From UBA1444 sp964521625 (GTDB lineage Bacteria > Bacillota > Negativicutes > UBA1444), in assembly GCA_964521625.1 (NCBI GenBank), contig CAZFSM010000006.1, positions 113,566 through 177,565 on the forward strand: a stretch of 64,000 bases of DNA, read 5' to 3'. This document shows positions 44,079 through 51,668 of the stretch, piece after piece; the stretch's first letter is position 1, and every line of letters begins with the position of its first letter. The translations under genes were made by a program, and so were the position numbers. Under the pieces are notes generated by a model, which saw only the letters and a program-made list of their open reading frames with translations, had not been told where the DNA came from and made no database searches.

Positions 44079-45113
44079 TTATTCCTTCCACAACGGGTCC
44101 TGCCGTTCGATTTGCGGGTCACGGCAAGCAATTCCCAGATGCCGGTAAGCAGCACCGGTGACCGAGCGACCGCGCGGAGTACGGTTCAAAAAACCCATTT
44201 GCAATAAAAACGGTTCATATACATCTTCAATGGTTTCTGTTTCTTCGCTGACCGCGGCGGCGATCGTATCGACGCCAACCGGCCCTCCGTTGAATTTTTC
44301 GATGATCGTGGTCAAGATGCGACGGTCGGTCCGATCCAGACCGCAGGCATCCACTTCCAGCATTCCCAAGGCCCGGTCCGCCACTTCGCGGGTGATTACC
44401 GCCTTATCATCAATCAGGGCAAAGTCGCGCACCCGCTTTAGCAACCGATTGGCAACCCGCGGCGTTCCCCTGGCCCGGCGGGCAATCTCTTCGGCGCCGC
44501 CTTTTTCAACGGCTACATTCAGCACTTCGGCCGCCCGGGTCACGATTTGCAGCAGTGCGGTCGGTCCGTAAAACTCCAGCCGGCACATCACACCAAACCG
44601 ATCGCGCAGCGGCGATGCCAAGGCACCTGCCCGCGTTGTTGCTCCCACCAGGGTGAATTTCGGCAAATCCAGACGGATTGATCGCGCACTCGGCCCTTTG
44701 CCGATGATAATATCCAGCGCATAGTCTTCCATCGCCGGATACAATATTTCCTCGACGCTTCGATTCAGACGGTGAATCTCATCAATGAACAGAACGTCCT
44801 TTTCGCCGAGATTGGTCAATAGCGCCGCCAAATCACCGGCTCGTTCAATTGCCGGTCCAGAAGTGATTCGCAGGTTTACTCCCAACTCATTAGCTATAAT
44901 GCCGGCAAGTGTCGTCTTGCCGAGTCCAGGCGGTCCATGCAGTAAAACATGATCCAGTGCTTCGCGCCTGGCCAGAGCGGCCTGGATAAAGACTGACAAA
45001 TTTTGTTTGACCTGATCCTGCCCGATATATTCAACCAGGCGGCGCGGACGGAGGCTGAGCTGCCAGGTATCGCTCTCCTGTTCCGGTCCGGCCACTACCC
45101 GTTCTTCTTCCAT
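44079..45113 (-). CDS. ruvB: Holliday junction branch migration ATPase RuvB
   Basis: 344 aa. Walker A GPPGLGKTT near residue 62, Walker B DEIHRLNRSVEEILYPAMED near 111, sensor GATTRAGALASPLRDRFG near 155, winged helix at the C-terminus (FLNRTPRGRSVT). Hexameric motor with RuvA. ATG 45113 with GGGAGG at 5 nt. Confidence 0.97.
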   Translation of the reverse strand: MEEERVVAGPEQESDTWQLSLRPRRLVEYIGQDQVKQNLSVFIQAALARREALDHVLLHGPPGLGKTTLAGIIANELGVNLRITSGPAIERAGDLAALLTNLGEKDVLFIDEIHRLNRSVEEILYPAMEDYALDIIIGKGPSARSIRLDLPKFTLVGATTRAGALASPLRDRFGVMCRLEFYGPTALLQIVTRAAEVLNVAVEKGGAEEIARRARGTPRVANRLLKRVRDFALIDDKAVITREVADRALGMLEVDACGLDRTDRRILTTIIEKFNGGPVGVDTIAAAVSEETETIEDVYEPFLLQMGFLNRTPRGRSVTGAAYRHLGIACRDPQIERQDPLWKE

Positions 45114-45115
45114 GA

Positions 45116-45718
45116 CTACCTCCCGCCCATTTCACGCAGAACAGCACGAATCAAGCTTTCCGCTGTTGTTCCGTCCGCCATGTGATTCCGCAGCCTGGGC
45201 AGCACTTCGCCCTGTTGGTAGCCGAGCGCCAACAAAGCCGCCATCGCCTCATCAAATGCCGCTCCTGAGCCAGTAGCCAGTACTCCCGGGCTTGTCGGCA
45301 ATTCGGCTGCCAGGCCGATCTGGCCGATTTTATCCCGCAATTCCAGCACGATTCGTTCCGCAGTTTTTTTGCCGACTCCGGATATGCGGGTCAATGCCGC
45401 AAAATCATTGCGCCCGATAGCGGCTCTGATCCCTTCCGGCTTCATCCCCGACAAAATAGCCAGCGCCATCTTGGGGCCGACCCCGGTGACAGAGAGCAAC
45501 AGCAAAAAAACTTCGTGTTCTTCCTGGGTGATAAAGCCAAACAAATGCAGCGCATCTTCGCGTACATTTAAATAAGTATATAGTTTTGCCTCGGCGCCAA
45601 CCTGTAATTTTTCGCGCGTAGAGGCAGGGATATATACACGATAGCCCACACCCCGCACATCAAGATAGCAGAATTCGGCCAACAACTGATCTACGTTGCC
45701 GTGGAGATATCCGATCAT
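45116..45718 (-). CDS. ruvA: Holliday junction-binding protein RuvA
   Basis: 200 aa: OB-fold domain I (MIGYLHGNVDQL...LDVRGVGYRVYIP), domain II with two helix-hairpin-helix motifs (LLSVTGVGPKMALAIL and ISGVGKKTAERIVLEL), and domain III at the C-terminus that contacts RuvB. ATG 45718 matches the family start; upstream codons belong to ruvC. 2 bp before ruvB. Confidence 0.95.
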   Translation of the reverse strand: MIGYLHGNVDQLLAEFCYLDVRGVGYRVYIPASTREKLQVGAEAKLYTYLNVREDALHLFGFITQEEHEVFLLLLSVTGVGPKMALAILSGMKPEGIRAAIGRNDFAALTRISGVGKKTAERIVLELRDKIGQIGLAAELPTSPGVLATGSGAAFDEAMAALLALGYQQGEVLPRLRNHMADGTTAESLIRAVLREMGGR

Positions 45719-45725
45719 AATCGCA

Positions 45726-46217
45726 TCAACCTCGCCAGATTTTTTCCACAGAACTGCAATGGGCGCTGCAGATGGCAATTGCCAATGCATCCGCCGCATC
45801 GTCGGGGGTTGGTTTTTTCTCCAGACACAGCAATCGTTGCGTCATGTAGGTAACTTGTTCTTTAGTCGCCTGTCCGTAGCCGACCACTGCCTGTTTTACC
45901 TGCAACGGCGTCAGTTCGATCAGCGGTATTTTATTCATCTCTACGGCTAGCAGAATTACGCCGCGCGCCTCACTAACAGTCATCGCTGTCGTTACATTGC
46001 GGCTGAAAAACAATTTCTCCACGCCAACCACATCGGGCCGTCGTTCGCAGATCATCGCATTCAATTTTTCATATAAAAAATGCAACCGTTCAGCCCGCCG
46101 CATGTCCGGTGTTGTTTTGATAACACCAAAACCGGCGCTTTGCAGGGAATTTCCATTTAACTCAACAAACCCATAACCGCAAATCGCATTACCAGGATCA
46201 ATCCCCATGGCCAGCAA
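45726..46217 (-). CDS. ruvC: Crossover junction endodeoxyribonuclease RuvC
   Basis: 163 aa, RNase H-fold resolvase. Catalytic acids: Asp7-8 region in LAMGIDPG, Glu in GVEKLFFSRN near 67, and DDAADALAIAIC near 140. Start TTG 46217 (GGGGGC at 6 nt) gives MLAMGIDPG; ATG 46208 is an alternative. Begins the ruvCAB block after yebC. Confidence 0.95.
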   Translation of the reverse strand: MLAMGIDPGNAICGYGFVELNGNSLQSAGFGVIKTTPDMRRAERLHFLYEKLNAMICERRPDVVGVEKLFFSRNVTTAMTVSEARGVILLAVEMNKIPLIELTPLQVKQAVVGYGQATKEQVTYMTQRLLCLEKKPTPDDAADALAIAICSAHCSSVEKIWRG

Positions 46218-46244
46218 ATTATTGCCCCCGCATCAACAGAATCA

Positions 46245-46988
46245 TTATTCTTCGTCTTCTTCATCCGGCAAATAAAAATTGCCGAATACCGCCTGTACGT
46301 CATCCTGTTCTTCTAGCGCATCAACCAGTTTCATCAACCGGGTTGCTTCATCACCCGAGAGGGCAATGCTGGTATCAGGCACCATGCTAATCTCAGCCGA
46401 TTCCCATTTGACTCCGGCTGCTTCCAATGCGTTGACAAGTCCTTCAAATGCATCCGGCGCGCAGGTAATTTCAAACGAATCGTCTTCGCTGACCAAATCA
46501 TCGCCGCCTGCCTCCAGCACAATCGCCATCAGGTCATCTTCGGCAACGCCGGTGGTTTTGTCAATAAGAATCAGGCCTTTTTTATTGAACATCCATGCAA
46601 CACAGCCAGATTCGCCCATATTACCGCCATGCTTGGAAAACAGATGACGCATTTCCGCTGCAGTCCGATTTCGGTTATCGGTCATCGTTTGGACCAACAG
46701 CGCCACACCGGCGATGCCATAGCCTTCATAGGTAATCTCTTCGTAGCTTTGGCCTTCCAAGGTTCCCTGGCCTTTTTGAATCGCCCGTTGTATATTATCC
46801 TTAGGAATATTATTCTCTTTCGCTTTTTGCAGAGCCAACTTCAATCGCATATTACCGGTCGGATCCGCGCCGCCGATTCGAACAGCCGTGGTAATTTCCC
46901 GGCCGATTTTGGTGGTTGCGGCGCCGCGGGCGGCGTCGGCCTTCCCTTTTTTATGCTTGATGTTTGCCCACTTTGAATGCCCTGACAT
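46245..46988 (-). CDS. yebC: YebC/PmpR-family protein
   Basis: 247 aa, three-domain TACO1/YebC family. MSGHSKWANIKHKKGKADAARGAATTKIGREI is diagnostic, as is YEGYGIAGVALLVQTMTDNRNRTAAEMRHLFSKHGG near 90. YebC proteins have been linked to transcription and, more recently, to translation of polyproline stretches. First gene of the long run to secF, divergent from the PBP1A gene. Confidence 0.96.
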   Translation of the reverse strand: MSGHSKWANIKHKKGKADAARGAATTKIGREITTAVRIGGADPTGNMRLKLALQKAKENNIPKDNIQRAIQKGQGTLEGQSYEEITYEGYGIAGVALLVQTMTDNRNRTAAEMRHLFSKHGGNMGESGCVAWMFNKKGLILIDKTTGVAEDDLMAIVLEAGGDDLVSEDDSFEITCAPDAFEGLVNALEAAGVKWESAEISMVPDTSIALSGDEATRLMKLVDALEEQDDVQAVFGNFYLPDEEDEE

Positions 46989-47159
46989 TACTATACAGCC
47001 CCTTTGTCTATAATAAATTTAATTCAGTTTGATCGTTTAAAACAGCGAAAAATCGCAGAAATATACCTGTCTGTTTGCTTCGACTTCAACGAGAGTATAT
47101 CATAAAAGACTGTTTTTATGCAAAAGCCCGCCGCCTCATATACTACCACGACAAATCAA

Positions 47160-47189
47160 TTAACTCGCCCACTATTTTTATGATATAAT
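47160..47189 (+). promoter_or_regulatory. PBP1A gene promoter
   Basis: TTAACT (47160-47165), 18-bp spacer, TATAAT (47184-47189) with TG one base before (extended -10). It lies 28 bp before the ATG. Confidence 0.65.
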
Positions 47190-47217
47190 ATTTGGGTGTA
47201 AAGACAGGGGGAATAAT

Positions 47218-49434
47218 ATGAAACTGAAACATACTGTTGCCTGTAAAGCGATTGTGAATAATACCCGGGGCTCAATCACCGCCATTGTCATTATTGGGAT
47301 CATGGCGTTTCTTGTCATTGGGGTTGGCGTCGGTCTCGGCTTTTTGTCAGCGACAATTCAATCGGCGCCCAACTTACGGGGCGATATCCGCCCAGCGGCT
47401 TCCGCCCAGGTATTTGATGTCAACGGCAAGCTGATCACCGTATTGCATGCTGTGGAAAATCGACTGCCAGTACCTTTGGCTAAAGTGCCAAAGGACTTGC
47501 AAAACGCTTTTGTCGCACTGGAAGACAACCGCTTCTATCAACATTCTGGCGTCGATCCGCGGGCAATTCTGCGCGCCGTCTGGATCAATATTTCTGCCGG
47601 CGGAGTTTCCGAAGGTGGTAGTACAATTACGCAACAACTGGCCAAAAATGCGTTTCTTACCCAGGAACGAACCTGGAAGCGTAAAGTGCAGGAAGTTATC
47701 ATTGCTTTTCAAATTGAAAAGCAATATACCAAGGATGAAATTCTCGAACTCTATCTGAATCAAATTTATTTCGGCGCCGGCGCTTATGGCGTTCAGGCTG
47801 CTGCGCAAACCTACTATGGCAAGAATGTCGAACAGCTCACCCTGGCAGAATCGGCAATGCTGGCCGGGCTCCCCAAAAGCCCCAACTACTACTCCCCGTT
47901 CAACAGTATGAAAGCAGCGCGTGAACGCCAGGCCACCGTACTTGAGCAGATGGTGAAATACGGCTACCTGGATCAGGCCACTGCCGACAAGAACAAGGCG
48001 GCCCCGATTAAAATCGCCGTCGACCCACCCAAACCAGACCCCAAAGCAAAACAGGATCCCAAGCTTAAAGATAAAGACTTCGATGTCTCCGCTTCCTACT
48101 TTATTGAATACGTTACTTCGCAACTGATTGACAAATATGGCGCTGATACAGTCTATAAAGAAGGCCTGAAGATTTATACCAGTATCGATCTCAGCTTGCA
48201 AAAAGCGGCTGAAAAAGCAATGCGCGAGCTGCCTGTCATGTCCATCGACAAAAATGGGCTGCAGCAACCTCAGGGTGCACTGGTCTCGATTGACACCCAC
48301 ACCGGGTATGTCAAGGCGATGGTTGGCGGTCGCGGCACCGATAAGTTCAATCGGGCCGTGTTGGCTGAGCGGCAACCAGGGTCAGCCTTCAAGCCGTTCG
48401 TTTATCTGACTGCTCTTGATGCCGGCAAATCGCCAGCTTCGATCATTGATGACAAACCATTTCGCGTCGGCGGCTACGCACCGATGAACTATGACCGGAC
48501 ATTTAAGGGGCCTATCACCTTACGTACTGCGCTCGCCTTGTCGCGCAATATACCGGCTGTCAAGCTGGCGCAGGAAGTGACTCCGGAGCGAGTTGTCCGT
48601 AATGCGCAAAACATGGGAATCTCGACACTCGTCACCAGCGGTTCGCATAATGATATTACTCTGGCAATGGCGCTCGGCGGCTTGACCAGAGGTGTAACGC
48701 CGATGGATATTGCCAGCGCATTTGGCGTTCTGGCAAATCAGGGTGTACGGGTCGAACCCGTCACCATCCTGAAAGTTGTTGACCGTAATGGAAAAGTACT
48801 TGAACAACATGTTCCAAAAGAAAAAATGGTCGTTAATGAACGAGTTGCCTTCCTGTTGACTGATATGCTGCGCGGCGTAATTCAATACGGTACCGGCACT
48901 GGCGCCAATATCGGCCGACCGGCTGCTGGTAAAACCGGTACGACTGATGAGCATAAGGATGCCTGGTTTGTCGGCTACACGCCAGAAATCTCAACATCGG
49001 TATGGATTGGCTTTGACAGCGACGGCACTTTGGATGGACAGACTGGTGGCGAAATCCCGGCGACAATCTGGCGGCTATATATGAAAGAAGCAACTGCAAA
49101 TTTGCCGGTCAAGGACTTCCCGCGGCCCCGTGGTATCATTTCTGCGACGGTCTCAACCAAAGACGGTGGTTTAATCAATGATCCCAATAATAAAGACTCA
49201 ATTACGGATTACTTTATTGAGGGCACTCAACCCAAACAACCGTCGACAGCGCCGCCAACAACAGATCCCAATGCCCCACCGGCCAACAAAACAGATACGC
49301 CGATTCCCGGTCAATCAGGCAAGACAACAACTCCCAGCACACCTTCACCGAGTACTCCCCCGCCAGGTGGGAAACCAGGAGGAGCTACTCCTTCTACACC
49401 GGCTAAACCGCCAACAAAACCTCCGACAAATTAA
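47218..49434 (+). CDS. Class A penicillin-binding protein (PBP1A family)
   Basis: 738-aa bifunctional peptidoglycan synthase. Membrane anchor at about residues 20-45 (SITAIVIIGIMAFLVIGVG). GT51 glycosyltransferase domain has ALEDNRFYQHSGVDPRAI near 100 (catalytic Glu) and EGGSTITQQLAKN near 135. The transpeptidase domain has RQPGSAFKPF near 385 (catalytic Ser), SRN near 442 and KTGTT near 568. A Pro/Thr-rich tail of about 75 residues follows. ATG 47218 with AGGGGG SD. Confidence 0.95.
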   Translation: MKLKHTVACKAIVNNTRGSITAIVIIGIMAFLVIGVGVGLGFLSATIQSAPNLRGDIRPAASAQVFDVNGKLITVLHAVENRLPVPLAKVPKDLQNAFVALEDNRFYQHSGVDPRAILRAVWINISAGGVSEGGSTITQQLAKNAFLTQERTWKRKVQEVIIAFQIEKQYTKDEILELYLNQIYFGAGAYGVQAAAQTYYGKNVEQLTLAESAMLAGLPKSPNYYSPFNSMKAARERQATVLEQMVKYGYLDQATADKNKAAPIKIAVDPPKPDPKAKQDPKLKDKDFDVSASYFIEYVTSQLIDKYGADTVYKEGLKIYTSIDLSLQKAAEKAMRELPVMSIDKNGLQQPQGALVSIDTHTGYVKAMVGGRGTDKFNRAVLAERQPGSAFKPFVYLTALDAGKSPASIIDDKPFRVGGYAPMNYDRTFKGPITLRTALALSRNIPAVKLAQEVTPERVVRNAQNMGISTLVTSGSHNDITLAMALGGLTRGVTPMDIASAFGVLANQGVRVEPVTILKVVDRNGKVLEQHVPKEKMVVNERVAFLLTDMLRGVIQYGTGTGANIGRPAAGKTGTTDEHKDAWFVGYTPEISTSVWIGFDSDGTLDGQTGGEIPATIWRLYMKEATANLPVKDFPRPRGIISATVSTKDGGLINDPNNKDSITDYFIEGTQPKQPSTAPPTTDPNAPPANKTDTPIPGQSGKTTTPSTPSPSTPPPGGKPGGATPSTPAKPPTKPPTN

Positions 49435-49445
49435 TCCAAGTCCAT

Positions 49446-49466
49446 GCGGCGCTATTTCGGCGCCGC
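49446..49466 (+). terminator. Hairpin after the PBP1A gene
   Basis: GCGGCGC/GCGCCGC with a 7-nt loop, then GTCTTTATAATTTA. The T-run is weak, so it may only partly stop transcription into the GH3 gene, whose start lies 40 bp on. Confidence 0.5.
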
Positions 49467-49505
49467 GTCTTTATAATTTAGCTATAAGCGAGGCTGTTGC
49501 ATGCT

Positions 49506-50759
49506 ATGAGAAGTCGCACCTGTTTTATCGGGCTACTGCTGTTTGTTGCTCTGACTGCTGGTTCTTCACCGGCCTATGCCGCCCGCTCCCTGCCCGTTGT
49601 GTTAGGTGAACCAAAATTATCAGTGACTGAACAGGCGATGAACCAACTAAATCAATTAAGTTTAGCCGACAAAATTGGCCAATTGTTTATCATTGCACCC
49701 GATGGACATTACACTAAACCTACGAGCTCGGCAATGCTTTATCCGCCAGGCGGTTATATTCTGTTCTCGCATCATGTCCCAACGTTACCTGCGACTGTTC
49801 AGTTAATTGACAAGCTTCGCGCGTCAGCGACAATTGCGCCGTTTATTGCGGTCGATCAGGAAGGCGGCCGGGTCGCCCGACTTTCCTTTACAACCCCGTT
49901 GCCGTCAGCCCGGGCCTTAGAGACGCTGCCTGACGAAAATTTAGTACAGATTGGTCGCTTATTGGGGCAGGAGTTATATAGTCTTGGTTTCAACCTGGAT
50001 TTTGCTCCGGTACTGGATGTCGCAACCCGCGCTGACAATCCGGTGATTGGCGACCGCGCCATCAGCGCCGATCCCTATGTGGTGGCTAAATTGGCGCCGG
50101 CTTTTATTTACGGTCTTCAATCCGCAGGGATTGCCGCTACTGGCAAGCATTTTCCCGGCCACGGTGATACCCGCAGCGATTCACATCTGACATTGCCAGT
50201 TGTCGATCATTCGCTGGAGAGGCTTGATTCGGTCGAACTATTGCCGTTTCGTGCTGCAATCCAGGCCAATGTTGCGATGATAATGATTGGGCATCTGCAT
50301 TACCCCGCGCTCGACCCCACTCCCGGCTTGCCTGCTACCTTATCCCAACCGATCATAAGTGATCTGCTGCGCAAGCAGCTTGGTTACGACGGCGTGATTA
50401 TCACGGATGCGATGAATATGCGGGCAGTCACCGATGGTTTTGAATCTGGTCCTGCCGCTGTCCGTGCTTTAAAAGCAGGCGTAGATATCATCCTGATGCC
50501 ACAGAATTATGCTGCGGCTTATCAGGCAATCCTGTCCGCCGTGGAAAATGGTGATATTCCACTGTCGCGTCTGGATGAATCAGTGTTGCGTATTCTCCGC
50601 CTCAAGCAACGTCTGTCAGCTTATAAACCAAACCCCTTATTCCCGTTCGATCGGTTTGATGCAATTGACAACATCGGCTCACAGACTCAGCGCGATTGGC
50701 TGTCTGTGTTGCTGCAAAACCGCCTGAATCAATTGGCGGAAGCAAAAAAAGCAGAATAA
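49506..50759 (+). CDS. Glycoside hydrolase family 3 protein, NagZ-like, exported
   Basis: 417 aa with an N-terminal signal peptide ending near AYA-A (residues 1-26). The GH3 N-terminal barrel has GKHFPGHGDTRSDSHLTLP near 215, whose Asp-His pair is typical of NagZ-type beta-N-acetylglucosaminidases, and VIITDAMNMRAV near 298 with the nucleophile Asp. No C-terminal GH3 domain, as in NagZ. ATG 49506 is chosen; TTG 49497 is possible, SD GCGAGG is short-spaced for it. Probably trims muropeptides outside the cytoplasm; adjacency to PBP1A fits cell-wall turnover. Confidence 0.87.
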   Translation: MRSRTCFIGLLLFVALTAGSSPAYAARSLPVVLGEPKLSVTEQAMNQLNQLSLADKIGQLFIIAPDGHYTKPTSSAMLYPPGGYILFSHHVPTLPATVQLIDKLRASATIAPFIAVDQEGGRVARLSFTTPLPSARALETLPDENLVQIGRLLGQELYSLGFNLDFAPVLDVATRADNPVIGDRAISADPYVVAKLAPAFIYGLQSAGIAATGKHFPGHGDTRSDSHLTLPVVDHSLERLDSVELLPFRAAIQANVAMIMIGHLHYPALDPTPGLPATLSQPIISDLLRKQLGYDGVIITDAMNMRAVTDGFESGPAAVRALKAGVDIILMPQNYAAAYQAILSAVENGDIPLSRLDESVLRILRLKQRLSAYKPNPLFPFDRFDAIDNIGSQTQRDWLSVLLQNRLNQLAEAKKAE

Positions 50760-50773
50760 AAAATATTAACATT

Positions 50774-50985
50774 GGTTTTGGTGCAAAAAGCCTCTTGCTT
50801 CAATTTTCACCGGAATTCGTTACGACTTGAGGCTTCGCTTTGCCGGATGGCCTCAAACGCTCCGTCCATCGCTGTGCGGCCTCAAATCAGCGTCCATGCT
50901 GATTTTCCGGCAAACTCGCCACCTCTTCGTCGACGAATTATGCGGTGAAAATCTAGTGCAATCGACTATTTTTGCAGCCAAAACC
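50774..50985. repeat. 212-bp nested palindromic element
   Basis: Concentric inverted arms: GGTTTTGGTGCAAAAA (50774-50789) with TTTTTGCAGCCAAAACC (50969-50985); ATTTTCACCG (50803-50812) with CGGTGAAAAT (50943-50952); AATTCGT/ACGAATT; TTTGCCGGA (50839-50847) with TCCGGCAAA (50906-50914). The centre holds a direct repeat GGCCTCAAA (50849, 50878) and a small hairpin ATCAGC/GCTGAT. It carries no ORF. It looks like a MITE/REP-type element or a structured RNA. It occupies most of the 345-bp gap. Confidence 0.72.
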
Positions 50986-51030
50986 CTGTGACCGAGGTTT
51001 CTACAGCAAAATCAACGTCGCGAATAGTTA

Positions 51031-51081
51031 AGAGAGGCTGTCTCAACACAGGTTATTATACCTGCATGAGGCAGCCCCTCT
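51031..51081. terminator. Terminator at the end of the DUF2148 gene
   Basis: AGAGAGGCTGTCTCA/TGAGGCAGCCCCTCT with inner CAGGT/ACCTG. It serves the convergent GH3 and DUF2148 genes; T-runs are short. Confidence 0.7.
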
Positions 51082-51104
51082 TTGTTAGCGAAATAACAAC
51101 TTTT

Positions 51105-51638
51105 TTAACGATCAAAAAATGGACTTTTTGCCGAAACTGAAACGGGAATCCCATAAGCAATTCGCACCTCTTTGTCGTCAAACAAATTGAGGTTGATTGC
51201 GGCCTTGCCCGCAGTAAACATAATCCGGTTATCCGCATGATGAGCGGCGGCGACGCTGACAGCTGACCCCAATGCGATGCCAAGATCGCCGATGCTGATC
51301 GCACATAAACCGCTATTTTTCAGATTTTCTTCGCAATCTTTATACCCACAGTAGCCGCAAGGCCGGGGACCTAATGGTTTTACCCGCTGCCCAAGCAGTA
51401 ATACTACAGCGGCCTTGTCAACATTGCCGGCATCGCGCTCAAAATTCGGCAGTCCGTTGTCTTCCAGAACAATTCGCCGCATTTCGGCAGCCAGCTGATC
51501 TTTTACTTTGGCGCGAATCGCCACTACCACCAGATTATCCACGCCCTTTGCTTTCGGGGCTGTCCGGGCAGCCAACGCCATCAGTTCAACGACCTGATCC
51601 ACGGCCCTCGCTTCCATTTCCGCACTCTTGGTAATCAT
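51105..51638 (-). CDS. DUF2148 ferredoxin-like domain protein
   Basis: 177 aa with GPRPCGYCGYKDCEENLKNSGLCAISIGDLGIALGSAV near residues 91-130, a Cys-rich region (CxxC...C...C) that probably binds an Fe-S cluster, followed by a membrane-free hydrophobic half. Function unknown; widespread in anaerobes. It is last in the zapA-U32-mutS2 run, 30 bp after mutS2. Confidence 0.82.
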   Translation of the reverse strand: MITKSAEMEARAVDQVVELMALAARTAPKAKGVDNLVVVAIRAKVKDQLAAEMRRIVLEDNGLPNFERDAGNVDKAAVVLLLGQRVKPLGPRPCGYCGYKDCEENLKNSGLCAISIGDLGIALGSAVSVAAAHHADNRIMFTAGKAAINLNLFDDKEVRIAYGIPVSVSAKSPFFDR

Positions 51639-51668
51639 CCGTAGCGACCTCCTTTATTTATGGCTTTC

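Noticed and set aside
47374..48375. Long 333-codon open frame antisense to the PBP1A gene
   Set aside because: It mirrors the codon pattern of a well-supported gene, has no SD or family likeness, and is a shadow.
49178..49609. 143-codon plus-strand frame overlapping the 3' end of the PBP1A gene and the GH3 start
   Set aside because: Out of frame with both genes; rich in Arg/Gln/Pro from reading the Pro/Thr tail in another frame.
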